DNA from: a virus
Length of the DNA stretch: 49,090 bases
Reading direction: 5' to 3' (one strand)
IMG/VR virus record: IMGVR_UViG_3300028597_000020
Coordinates: 1-49,090 of that record
Shown here: piece after piece, positions 21,625-29,430 of the stretch
Layout: every line of letters starts with the position of its first letter
Numbering within the stretch: position 1 is the stretch's first letter
Position numbers and translations under genes: made by a program
The notes under the pieces: model-generated
The model's database searches: none
The model's input: only the letters and a program-made list of their open reading frames with translations
What the model was told of the DNA's origin: nothing

Positions 21625-21981
21625 ATGAATACAGAAAGCCTCTGGAGTAAAGTCTTAGGACGAGTGGTCCCGAAGAATGTGAAGCGCAACTTTGTGTTGG
21701 TTGCGGTGTTTGTCGAGTTGGAAAGGGAGCGGGGTGTGGATGAACCGCGCCTCTCCGACTTGAATGCACAGATGCACCTGGTCGAGGACGTAGATATCCT
21801 GAACCGTCTTGCCGATCTGGCCAAGGTGATGTTCCAGTTCAAGTCGTGCCCTGTGGACGCGCACTCTGTAACTGAGAACTGCTCCAAGGTCATGTCGTGG
21901 CTACCTGCGTGGCTGCGATACGGTGAACGTGACAAGATCTTTCACGACCTGGCCGAGATGACGGTGAGTCACATTCGCTAA
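21625..21981 (+). CDS. Unknown 118-residue protein
   Basis: AGGTGA precedes the ATG, 11 bases after the previous stop. The protein is helical with a basic start (VLGRVVPKNVKRNF) and no recognised motif. It is the last gene of the four-gene rightward unit 18966-21981 and ends just before the inverted repeat at 21985. Confidence 0.75.
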   Translation: MNTESLWSKVLGRVVPKNVKRNFVLVAVFVELERERGVDEPRLSDLNAQMHLVEDVDILNRLADLAKVMFQFKSCPVDAHSVTENCSKVMSWLPAWLRYGERDKIFHDLAEMTVSHIR

Positions 21982-21984
21982 ATG

Positions 21985-22033
21985 GCGTCATACTGCCCCT
22001 GCCTTGCGGCAGGGGCAGCTATGCCGTCAACGG
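21985..22033. repeat. 49-base inverted repeat, right copy; bidirectional terminator
   Basis: Exact reverse complement of 16096-16144. It covers the last two codons (CGT TGA) of the gene at 22027-23235 and separates it from the convergent gene ending at 21981. The core hairpin is the same CTGCCCCTGCC/GGCAGGGGCAG stem. Confidence 0.9.
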
Positions 22034-23235
22034 TAAGCGATGGAGTGGTTCTGGTTGGTGTAGTAGTTGATGATGCTCTCGGTGGTGGCCGACACTACTT
22101 GCACCGAAGTAACGCCGGATGCCTTTTGAGCAGCGAGCATTTCGATGTTGCCCACTGGATACAGGCGATCGCCCAGACGGATGGCCAGGACCACTTCTTC
22201 AGACCAGTCTCGTTCTTCACCACCGATCAGTGGATCGACTTCCAACACGTCCAATACCCAGGACACTTCATTGATGTCCGTGGCTTCGGACATGCCGAAG
22301 CGCAGGTAATCGTAGATAACTGCCTGAGGGATCTCGATACCGCCCAGCTTCAGGACAGGTTCGGACACAGTAACCATCGACTCCATCTTCATGGAGATCT
22401 TGCGCGATTCAGCCAGAGGCTTCTTCATCTCGATCACCTGATGGTTACAGGCAACCACCAGCTCGCGGATCAGAATACCCAGCTGACCGTAGAGGTCGAT
22501 GGCCTGAGACATGTTGGCGCAGATGCTGGAGAGGATGACAGCGGTCTGGGCAGACAGCTTCGGGTTGCCCTCGTCTTGGCCCGATTCCAGTACATCGATC
22601 ACGCGGTCGATCTTACCAGCGATCTCCTGCACCAGCTTGACGATCTTGGCTGGGTTGGTTTCGAGGTAACGGGTGGCCAGGGCATTGGCGTTGTCCCAGG
22701 TCGGCTTGATCTGCGACAGGTTCTCGTAAACCGATTGCAGGGGCAGCTTGTCCACACGACCCAGTGGATCAACGAACTTGGACAGGGCGATACGACTACC
22801 CTCGATGTCCTGTTCCTTGAAGTTCTTGAGGTCGGTGACAGTGGCGGACGATGCCAGGGTGTCGGGGGATGCCAGGCGCAGTGAGAGCCAGATGTTGAAA
22901 GGTTTCAGCATCTCCTCTTCCACGTTCTCCACCTTGACCAACACATCGAACAGGGATTCGGTGTACGGCAGCAGAGGGCCCTTGAGGCCACGTGGGGTGG
23001 TGATCTTGGAGGCAGACACATCAGAGTAACGCGAGCCAGCCAGATCCTTCACGACGGCGTTGTAAGCCACCAGCGGGATCTTCACTTCGGGACGGATCTT
23101 GCCACGGGCCCAGTCACCGAAAGCACCTGCGATGCCTTTGAGCTTGGCATTAACCGAGGAAGCGATGTTGCCGATCATCCCGGTGCCCAAGGCCTCCATG
23201 ACGATAATTTCGTGTTTGGTTTGAATCTCGTTCAT
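22027..23235 (-). CDS. Putative virion protein, 402 residues
   Basis: GAGGAAAAGAA precedes the ATG and overlaps the end of the small upstream gene (the stop TGA is within ATGA). The product is mixed helical with a helical middle (PAKIVKLVQEIAGKIDRVID) and no enzyme motif. Location next to the UvsX-like gene matches a phiKZ structural gene by memory. It probably belongs to the virion. Confidence 0.75.
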   Translation of the reverse strand: MNEIQTKHEIIVMEALGTGMIGNIASSVNAKLKGIAGAFGDWARGKIRPEVKIPLVAYNAVVKDLAGSRYSDVSASKITTPRGLKGPLLPYTESLFDVLVKVENVEEEMLKPFNIWLSLRLASPDTLASSATVTDLKNFKEQDIEGSRIALSKFVDPLGRVDKLPLQSVYENLSQIKPTWDNANALATRYLETNPAKIVKLVQEIAGKIDRVIDVLESGQDEGNPKLSAQTAVILSSICANMSQAIDLYGQLGILIRELVVACNHQVIEMKKPLAESRKISMKMESMVTVSEPVLKLGGIEIPQAVIYDYLRFGMSEATDINEVSWVLDVLEVDPLIGGEERDWSEEVVLAIRLGDRLYPVGNIEMLAAQKASGVTSVQVVSATTESIINYYTNQNHSIAYR

Positions 23236-23357
23236 TTCTTTTCCTCGGTGCGGGGATACACGGCAATCACACCAATGCCCCTTAGTTGGATACCTTTGGC
23301 AGCGGCCTGCTCACGTGCAAGCTTCGCGCGGCGATAGCGTAGGACGACTTCCATCAT
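23232..23357 (-). CDS. Small basic protein, 41 residues
   Basis: The minus strand encodes MMEVVLRYRRAKLAREQAAA and ends YPRTEEKK. AAGGGG lies before the start and its TGA overlaps the ATG of the 402-residue gene, so it is the head of a coupled pair. It is basic and helical. No family recognised. Confidence 0.6.
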   Translation of the reverse strand: MMEVVLRYRRAKLAREQAAAKGIQLRGIGVIAVYPRTEEKK

Positions 23358-23423
23358 GGTCAGACCCCTTTAGTTGAGTGGCTATAGTATTCCTTAAGGT
23401 CCCACGAGTTTGGGAAACTTATT

Positions 23424-23436
23424 GATTAGGATATTC
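23424..23436 (+). promoter_or_regulatory. Candidate promoter element GATTAGGATATTC
   Basis: This 13-base word lies 24 bases before the ATG at 23460 and matches GATTTGGATATTC at 28022-28034, which lies 30 bases before another rightward gene, in 12 of 13 positions. Both regions are divergent intergenic spaces. It may be a middle or late promoter element. Confidence 0.3.
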
Positions 23437-23459
23437 CGTTAAACTGGGGAACAACTCTC

Positions 23460-24926
23460 ATGGCTCGTCGTGGAAACTTTGTATCATCGCCTACCGTGAT
23501 GCCGATCCTGAACACGGGTCGATTTTGGGACGTCATCACAGGTAACCTTGTCACTGGTAAACATGGTGACACGATCTGTGTTGGCGGTCTTGCGTATCAA
23601 ACCGGCATTGCCGGCCCAGGCAACACCTTTAAGTCTCTGTTCATGTGGGACATGCTGCTGGCGATTCTGAACAACTACATCTGCAGTCAGGGTAACATGT
23701 ACGACACCGAGCTTTCGCAGCAGCGTAGCCGGCCGCGCAACCTGTCGAAGATGTATGCTCGTTTGAAAGAGCTGGTAGACATCATCTTCGACGAGCAGAT
23801 GAACGAGTCTGGTCAGCTGCAAATGACCAACGCCGCGCAGTACCTGGGCGACCAGTGGTACAGTCTCTTCGCCGAAGCCATGGACGACAAGTACGCCAAG
23901 GGCAAGAAAGAGATCGGCAAGAAGAACCCAGAGTACCTGCTGGAAACCCCATTCGTTAACGCCGACGGCACCCCAGTGTTCGCCATGGTGCCTGACGTCT
24001 ATGGTGTTGACTCCTTGTCCAACTTCCTGACCTCCTCGGTTGAGAAGCTGCAGGATGAGCACGACATCGGTGACAGCGGGCGTAACATGGAAGTGATGCG
24101 TGGTGGTATGGCCAAAACGCAGATGATGATGGAACTGCCGGTCAAGACTGCCCGTGGCGGTGGCTACATCATCCTGTCGGCGCATGTGGGTAAAGAGTTC
24201 CAGATGGACCCGCGCACTCCGCCTGCCAAACAGCTCGCTTTCATGAAGCAGGGCGTGAAGTTCAAGAACGTACCTGAGAAGTTCACCTTCCTTGTGAACA
24301 ACTGCTGGCTGTCCATGTCGGCGTCTCCGTACTTCAACAGCTCCAGTGACCGTACTCCGGCCTATCCTCGCAACAGCGAAGACAAGGTGCAGAACGACAC
24401 TGACCTGATGACCGTACTGATTGCCAACCTGCGTGGCAAGTCGGGTGGTTCGGGTACTCCGTTCGAAGTGGTAGTGCGTCAGTCCGAAGGCGTCATGCAC
24501 GCCCTGACCGAACTCGACTTCTGCAAGAAGTACAACCGTTTCGGTCTGGACCCCAACCCGCAGAACTACTTCCTGCACCTGCGGCCTGACGTGAAGCTGT
24601 CCCGTACCACCGTGGACAAGAAGTTCCGTGAAGATCCGAAGCTGGCGCGGGCGATGTTCATCACCTTCGAGATGTGCGCCGCACGCTACCTGCACCAGGA
24701 CTGGCCAGAACAGTACCGCAACGTCACGCCTGAGGAGCTGTACAAGGGCCTCAAAGACAAGGGCTACGACTGGGACGTTCTGCTGGACACGGTTCCGCAC
24801 TGGGACTTCGTGGACTTCGAGCGAGTGGCACCGAAACCACGTCTCACCACGTGGGACTTGATGAACATGTACCACGGCACCTATCACCCATTCTGGATGA
24901 AGGACAAACCAAAAGCGGCTGCCTAA
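23460..24926 (+). CDS. UvsX/RecA-like recombination ATPase
   Basis: The 488-residue product has a P-loop at 49-59 (GIAGPGNTFKS) directly after a strand ICVGGLAYQTG, the layout of RecA/UvsX/DnaB-type ATPases. The Walker B-like strand is MVPDVYGVDSLSNF, and a later strand GGGYIILSAHVGKE resembles the L-region of the RecA core. The Walker A is unusual, with Pro-Gly-Asn-Thr-Phe. phiKZ has a RecA-like protein (gp152, from memory) beside its virion polymerase beta C-terminal gene, and this window repeats that linkage. Role: strand exchange in phage recombination and repair. The weak point is the divergent Walker B. Confidence 0.7.
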   Translation: MARRGNFVSSPTVMPILNTGRFWDVITGNLVTGKHGDTICVGGLAYQTGIAGPGNTFKSLFMWDMLLAILNNYICSQGNMYDTELSQQRSRPRNLSKMYARLKELVDIIFDEQMNESGQLQMTNAAQYLGDQWYSLFAEAMDDKYAKGKKEIGKKNPEYLLETPFVNADGTPVFAMVPDVYGVDSLSNFLTSSVEKLQDEHDIGDSGRNMEVMRGGMAKTQMMMELPVKTARGGGYIILSAHVGKEFQMDPRTPPAKQLAFMKQGVKFKNVPEKFTFLVNNCWLSMSASPYFNSSSDRTPAYPRNSEDKVQNDTDLMTVLIANLRGKSGGSGTPFEVVVRQSEGVMHALTELDFCKKYNRFGLDPNPQNYFLHLRPDVKLSRTTVDKKFREDPKLARAMFITFEMCAARYLHQDWPEQYRNVTPEELYKGLKDKGYDWDVLLDTVPHWDFVDFERVAPKPRLTTWDLMNMYHGTYHPFWMKDKPKAAA

Positions 24927-24942
24927 GCTGCCTAGTTACAGG

Positions 24943-24963
24943 GGCGGCCCTAGCGGGTCGCCT
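24943..24963 (+). terminator. Hairpin after the UvsX-like gene
   Basis: GGCGGCCC and GGGTCGCC pair (one wobble) around TAGC. It lies between the UvsX-like stop and the ATG at 24979, partly beside the ribosome site AAGG. Confidence 0.45.
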
Positions 24964-24978
24964 CAAGGATTTTTGCCG

Positions 24979-25323
24979 ATGAAAAGTTTCCGAGATAATA
25001 TCTATGAAGCCCTTCAGAAACATTGCCCCCATGTAGCCCGTCAGTGGCGACAGGCGTATGTTTCCCCAGTTGCTTACGGCACAGAGCGCCAAGAGCTGGA
25101 TGGGGTAATTGACTATTTCTTCAATGCGTTTTCCGGCTTGTCAGGGAACTTCACGCACGAGTTGAATTGCATCGTTGGCAACAGTCTGCATAAAGACCGT
25201 TGGCTAACAGACTTCGACCGTGTGATTGCACCCAGCTTTGTCAGAAACGCTCAACGTATTTTTGCCCCACTCCGGGATCTGGACCAGAACGTAACTGAGT
25301 TCGGCAGACTGCTGGGGGCGTAA
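24979..25323 (+). CDS. Unknown 114-residue protein
   Basis: CAAGGA lies ahead of the ATG. The protein is helical and soluble, without recognised motif. It sits between the UvsX-like gene and the beta C-terminal gene, 17 bases before the latter. In phiKZ two small genes occupy this place. Function unknown. Confidence 0.75.
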   Translation: MKSFRDNIYEALQKHCPHVARQWRQAYVSPVAYGTERQELDGVIDYFFNAFSGLSGNFTHELNCIVGNSLHKDRWLTDFDRVIAPSFVRNAQRIFAPLRDLDQNVTEFGRLLGA

Positions 25324-25340
25324 CTCTATCGAGGTGTCCT

Positions 25341-26021
25341 GTGGCAGGTAACCGTAAAGCGGCTGAGAAAGTCATTCTGGCAGACCTCGCTTTGTACGAC
25401 AACTCTCCCAACAAGGAGAACGTCAAGAACTACGCTGCGTACTTTGCGTCAATGACCGACGCTCAGTTCGATGCATTCATTGATCGTCTGGATAAGCAAG
25501 CAGAGTTTATCCAGATGAAGGTGCCCAACTTCCAAGGCAAAGACCTGACCTTTGAAGAGATCCTGGAGATCGGGGACAAGGTCGGCTACAAGTTCTTCGA
25601 GCGCATCTGGCTGACAGACCGCGCTACAGGGATTACCACTTTGTCGGCGCACGAGTACATGATCTTGGTCTTGCCTCTGCGTCGTCAGTCTCAGTCGCTC
25701 ATGGGCAAAATGTCCACGGCTGAAGACAACAGCCACATCGATACTTTGACCGACCAGCCAACCGGCGAGTCAAAGACCAGCAGTCTCTCGTTCGTGGAGA
25801 CTCAGGTGGTAAGTAACCAGGGCATCCGTAAGCCCCTGGAAGAGTTTTTGCGAGTGCGTGGGGGTAACCTTAAAGCATTGGCGAGATTCGAACAGCAGTT
25901 CCTTGAGTACGGGGAGGGGTCATTGGATGCGCCCGGTATGGAACAAGGTAAAGTAAAGTCTGTCCAGAACGCGGCGATCTATCTGCGTGCCATGCACTTG
26001 GATAACAACTTCGATAAGTAA
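25341..26021 (+). CDS. RNA polymerase beta subunit, C-terminal fragment (virion RNAP)
   Basis: The gene starts with GTG after GAGGTG. The 226 residues follow the E. coli RpoB C-terminus closely: a helical stretch (MTDAQFDAFIDRLDKQ), a segment ending GYKFFERIWLTDRATGI (cf. SGQIRLYDGRTGE in RpoB), YMILVLPLRRQSQSLMGKMS (cf. MYMLKLNHLVDDKMHARS), then LTDQPTGES, and FVETQVVSNQGIRKPLEEFL (cf. [21 protein letters not shown]). It continues where the 41864-46219 protein ends, so two polypeptides make one beta. In the virion RNAP they would assemble with beta' fragments. It corresponds, I believe, to phiKZ gp149. Confidence 0.88.
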   Translation: MAGNRKAAEKVILADLALYDNSPNKENVKNYAAYFASMTDAQFDAFIDRLDKQAEFIQMKVPNFQGKDLTFEEILEIGDKVGYKFFERIWLTDRATGITTLSAHEYMILVLPLRRQSQSLMGKMSTAEDNSHIDTLTDQPTGESKTSSLSFVETQVVSNQGIRKPLEEFLRVRGGNLKALARFEQQFLEYGEGSLDAPGMEQGKVKSVQNAAIYLRAMHLDNNFDK

Positions 26022-26032
26022 ACGGTGAAATC

Positions 26033-26626
26033 ATGGATCGTACACAAGCCGCAATCCATTACGTGAGTCAGGCCGAGTTGGCCCTGCAGCAGGTGTTGGA
26101 GTGGTGCACTGCCACCTACGGACCTCAAGCAGGTGATCGACTGTCGCGCATGTTTGGCGACACTCTGTTCGGTCAGAACCTGACTGTCTACTGCGACATT
26201 GGCGAGGTGCTCTCCCTGTGGGGCGCTCTTAGCCGTGCCGCTATCACTGATAAGGTGTATGGTGGTGAGTTTATCGTCATGCTCCATAACCAGATCAGCA
26301 TGTACGTCGAACCTGCTGTAATCGCTCAGGGTCAGGAACTTAACTCGGTCAACAACCTGACCCCACTGGGCACCCACCTGGTGTCCACCATTGCCCGCGC
26401 TCACCCGCTGGCAGTGCTGCCGACCGCAGAGCTGCATGTAGATCTGGCCAACTACAATCAGTTCTTCATTGACGTACCCAAGCCAGAACAGGTGGTCACC
26501 ATCCTGTCCGCATTCCCGTGGATGGCGGTCATGTACCTGTTGACGTTCTCCAAACCCTCCACGCTCAAAGCTGTACTGAAGTCGTTCCAGATTGACCAAG
26601 GCGTGGCCAACCCAACAGGTGCATAA
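26033..26626 (+). CDS. Unknown 197-residue protein
   Basis: The gene follows the beta C-terminal gene by 11 bases, with a GGTGA ribosome site. The product is soluble and helical with no recognised motif. Its stop overlaps the next start by one base (TAATG). It probably belongs to the same operon as the polymerase fragment. It may be a virion protein, based only on the phiKZ-like order. Confidence 0.75.
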   Translation: MDRTQAAIHYVSQAELALQQVLEWCTATYGPQAGDRLSRMFGDTLFGQNLTVYCDIGEVLSLWGALSRAAITDKVYGGEFIVMLHNQISMYVEPAVIAQGQELNSVNNLTPLGTHLVSTIARAHPLAVLPTAELHVDLANYNQFFIDVPKPEQVVTILSAFPWMAVMYLLTFSKPSTLKAVLKSFQIDQGVANPTGA

Positions 26627-27411
26627 TGAGACATGTCGTACTGATCGAGCTGGACGCTTTGCTGGATACTCGCCTGGGTGCCATGCGCGTGTTCAACGAG
26701 CGTTGCTGGGCAAACGTCTGGCAAGACCCTGCATACTTCAACCGACTGATCGATGACTTTGAACACTTCGGTGCAGGGACCACGATGATGTGGCGCAACA
26801 TCTACAATCAGCGTGGTACCCTGCTGGATGAGGACGGTGTCTCGAAGGTACTTAAGGCATCGACCCTGTCTTGCATGGCCGGCATGATCGGTATGAACAT
26901 CCTCAAGACGTACTCGAAGAAAACCACTGACCCAGCTTTCGTGGGCACTGACGTCGTCATCAACACCTGGCCTTACCAGTTGTCGGAGATCGAGGAAGGT
27001 GAGCTGATTCTTGCACTGGAGCAGATGATGCTACCAGACGAGTCGAAGGCTGAGGTGGAGATCATCGACACTGACATCACCACCACTTGCATCCCTCATT
27101 CGGAGTTGACGTTGCAGAGCATCCATGGCAAGTACAGCCAGGTTGTGATGTACAACTTCACCGAGTGGTGGGACATTCAGGCCAAGGCGATCTTCGAGGC
27201 CGAACAAGGGGCAGTGCTGACCGAGTTCATTGTACCTGAGCTTCTGCGAGCAAGGCCTAAGAAACCTTTCAAGGACCACACAGGGGTGCCGTACAATCCC
27301 TTTGAGGAAACCAAACGCACGCTGTCTGTGTCAATGAAGTTGGTCTTCTGGAGTCCGGCCTATTTCTCGATTCCCAACCCTCGGGAACTGTTGGAAGAAC
27401 CGAAGGCATAA
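26626..27411 (+). CDS. Unknown 261-residue protein
   Basis: Coupled to the previous gene through TAATG. It starts MRHVVLIELDALLDTRLG, a hydrophobic strand with Asp-x-Leu-Asp that recalls the first strand of HAD-type folds. The canonical DxD is replaced by DALLD, and no further HAD motifs are seen, so no function is assigned. The last 60 residues are beta-rich (TLSVSMKLVFWSP). It ends the rightward unit at the convergent terminator 27416. Confidence 0.75.
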   Translation: MRHVVLIELDALLDTRLGAMRVFNERCWANVWQDPAYFNRLIDDFEHFGAGTTMMWRNIYNQRGTLLDEDGVSKVLKASTLSCMAGMIGMNILKTYSKKTTDPAFVGTDVVINTWPYQLSEIEEGELILALEQMMLPDESKAEVEIIDTDITTTCIPHSELTLQSIHGKYSQVVMYNFTEWWDIQAKAIFEAEQGAVLTEFIVPELLRARPKKPFKDHTGVPYNPFEETKRTLSVSMKLVFWSPAYFSIPNPRELLEEPKA

Positions 27412-27415
27412 CAGC

Positions 27416-27441
27416 CCTCCCTGCCTGTAAGGGCAGGGAGG
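27416..27441. terminator. Bidirectional terminator at a convergent junction
   Basis: CCTCCCTGCC and GGCAGGGAGG form a perfect 10-bp stem, extended by GCATAA/TTATGC. It lies between genes ending at 27411 and 27448. Confidence 0.8.
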
Positions 27442-27447
27442 TTATGC

Positions 27448-27957
27448 TCACTCTGGGTTATGCTCGATTCCAGGAGCCGCACCGTTACGTGCAAACCGAG
27501 AGGCCATCTCGTTGTACGTTATTGTGTGACCACCCTGGTCCAGTTCACCAGGCACAGTTTCAACGTCCGGCAGCTCACTGTCCAAAGGAATGGTTGCACG
27601 CTGCACAGGAGCCTCCACACGCATCGAAGAACCAGACCCCTGACGTTGGGCCATCATTGCAATGGCTCGCGCTACGAGGCGGTCTGCGGCGCCTGCGTTG
27701 TCATCGTTGTTCTGCTTCATCTTGCCCAGGGTTTGGGCGTCCATATCTTTCAGAGTGCCCAGCAGTAGCACCACGCCATCCTTGTCTGTCGGGATGCCGT
27801 GACTGGTCAATGCATCGACCACCTCGCTACGCAGCGACTGCGTATACTCCAGCCGCCCTTCCAAGTCCTCTGGCAAAGGCTTGGGCGTTTTGCGTGCGTA
27901 CTGGACTTCGCCTTCTACCGGGATGATTTCGCTTTCCACCAAACCTAGATCATTCAT
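27448..27957 (-). CDS. Unknown 169-residue protein
   Basis: CGAGGG precedes the ATG. Residues 20-120 are helical with the order LEYTQSLRSEVVDALTSHGI, LLLGTLKDMDAQTLG and AADRLVARAIAMMAQRQG. The rest is Pro-rich and probably flexible. The helical order recalls small packaging or decoration proteins of myophages, but this is only an impression. Divergent from the gene at 28064. Confidence 0.7.
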   Translation of the reverse strand: MNDLGLVESEIIPVEGEVQYARKTPKPLPEDLEGRLEYTQSLRSEVVDALTSHGIPTDKDGVVLLLGTLKDMDAQTLGKMKQNNDDNAGAADRLVARAIAMMAQRQGSGSSMRVEAPVQRATIPLDSELPDVETVPGELDQGGHTITYNEMASRFARNGAAPGIEHNPE

Positions 27958-28021
27958 GGTTCTGCCCTCGAATAACTCAAACTTAAACCTAAACTATCAT
28001 TGTGAATATCTACTCTATATG

Positions 28022-28034
28022 GATTTGGATATTC
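28022..28034 (+). promoter_or_regulatory. Candidate promoter element GATTTGGATATTC
   Basis: Twelve of 13 bases match the element at 23424. It lies in an AT-rich divergent space, 30 bases before the ATG at 28064. Confidence 0.3.
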
Positions 28035-28063
28035 TGCGATAGCACGACTCTGTGAGACATCAC

Positions 28064-28615
28064 ATGCAATCGGCAATCTATAGGCTACCAGCAGCTGGAT
28101 CGAAAACCATGCTTCAGAGATTTCTCAGCTGGATAGGATTTGGACAGGAGGACGCTCCTGCTCCAGATGAACGGTTGGACAAGATGCAATCCATGCTCAA
28201 CACCGTGGATCGCATGCGACGTCTGATCGGGCAAGGCACTTGGAAAGGACGCAGGGGAACCTGGCGCACCTCCAAGTTGGAAAGTGTTCATCCGAACATT
28301 TTCTATCTCATCAACACCGTACGGAGTACCACCGATGCAATTCTATCAAAAACAAGTCCACCCAAGGACGCCAAGCTGTCCCGCCGCTACATCGACAACC
28401 TGTATCCCGTAACCCTTGATCAATACCTGATCGACGAGCAAGGTCAAACTTGCCCGCCGGAAACGATCATGCGGGAGTTGCTTGAGGCCATCGCAGACAT
28501 GGTCAACAACATCTGCATGTTAGACCAAACAGATCCGAATAACTACGACTACTATCTGCGTGTGTGTTCGAATCTATTTGGCGAGTTGGAGATCATAACA
28601 AAAGCATACCTCTAA
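28064..28615 (+). CDS. Unknown 183-residue protein
   Basis: Two starts are possible. The ATG at 28064 follows GTGAG; the ATG at 28109 begins MLQRFLSWIGFGQE, a natural-looking amphipathic N-terminus, with GGA before it. The product is helical, with no motif recognised. It is coupled closely to the next gene, which has the same character, and both may be structural or tail-assembly proteins. Confidence 0.7.
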   Translation: MQSAIYRLPAAGSKTMLQRFLSWIGFGQEDAPAPDERLDKMQSMLNTVDRMRRLIGQGTWKGRRGTWRTSKLESVHPNIFYLINTVRSTTDAILSKTSPPKDAKLSRRYIDNLYPVTLDQYLIDEQGQTCPPETIMRELLEAIADMVNNICMLDQTDPNNYDYYLRVCSNLFGELEIITKAYL

Positions 28616-28645
28616 CTCGACCAAAGGTTACGAAGGACTTTTTGG

Positions 28646-29338
28646 ATGAGTGCTAAAGGTAATGACATCAATACGATGTTAGCCTCGCCTGACAAGCGAA
28701 TTCGGGAAGCCCATGGCATCCTGAGTCGGATGTATCGCTTAGTCTTGTTCGAGCTGGGCATTACCCCTTACAAGTGGAACCTGCTACTGATCAACTATTT
28801 GGACAGACTGACCGAGGCAAATAACCTGTCCCAAGATCGGGTAACCAATGAGCGGAACAACCTGCGCAAAGGGCTATCTGATCCCGACATGACCTTCGAG
28901 ATGTTGACGAGGGGATTGTCTGTGTTGAGTCCAATAGCAATGACGTTCGAAATAGAGCTGCTGTACGACAACGAGGTTCGCGTATTCTCCAGCGTTGACA
29001 TGCTGTCTGAGAATGAGGGGGACCTGGGCAAGTTGTCGTGGCTCTATCAGAACTTGTGCTCGCTAATGGGTAAGGACGTCAATAAGCTGGAACCAGACAT
29101 TGACGCCTACCTGTCGAACGAGTTGGTTCGTGAGAACACCAAGGGGCGTAAAAAGGGCAACGACAAGGGCAACCTTCGTCGAGAGTTACCAGGCAAGGCA
29201 ATCACGTGGGACGTGTTCAAGAAGGGCTTAAGGGTCTTGGCACCTTCCACGACGAGAATCAGTGTGCGACTTAAATGGAATCGCAATCGCGAAACCCGGC
29301 ACATGCTGAGCATCTCCCAGCCACGAAAGGCTGTGTAA
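28646..29338 (+). CDS. Unknown protein with internal duplication, 230 residues
   Basis: AAGGA precedes the ATG. Two halves have the same order. The first has RMYRLVLFELGITPYKWNLL, then NNLRKGLSDPDMTFEMLTRG and LSVLSPIAMTFEIEL. The second has WLYQNLCSLMGKDVNKLEPD, then GNLRRELPGKAITWDVFKKG and LRVLAPSTTRISVRL. The match of LRKxL-x-(8)-F-x-x-L/F-x-x-GL-x-VL-x-P is clear, so an ancestral domain was duplicated. A Lys-rich linker (KGRKKGNDKG) joins them. Function unknown. Confidence 0.8.
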   Translation: MSAKGNDINTMLASPDKRIREAHGILSRMYRLVLFELGITPYKWNLLLINYLDRLTEANNLSQDRVTNERNNLRKGLSDPDMTFEMLTRGLSVLSPIAMTFEIELLYDNEVRVFSSVDMLSENEGDLGKLSWLYQNLCSLMGKDVNKLEPDIDAYLSNELVRENTKGRKKGNDKGNLRRELPGKAITWDVFKKGLRVLAPSTTRISVRLKWNRNRETRHMLSISQPRKAV

Positions 29339-29345
29339 AGAAAAC

Positions 29346-29371
29346 CTCCTCCTCCCTTCGGGGAGGGGGAG
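29346..29371 (+). terminator. Hairpin terminator with TTTATGC tail and T tract
   Basis: CTCCTCCTCCC and GGGAGGGGGAG close on TTCG and are followed by TTTATGCACATTG and then a T tract from 29382. This is the clearest Rho-independent type terminator outside the polymerase operon. Confidence 0.8.
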
Positions 29372-29430
29372 TTTATGCACATTGTTTTTTTTTTGGCCAA
29401 TTCTATGAATCTTTATTTGAGACTGATGCC

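Noticed and set aside
23484-24887. 467-codon open frame on the minus strand
   Set aside because: Antisense shadow of the UvsX-like gene with a Val/His/Arg-rich composition and no motif.
26626-27411. HAD phosphatase call for the 261-residue protein
   Set aside because: Only the first strand looks similar. The nucleophile DxD is not intact and no other HAD motifs are visible.
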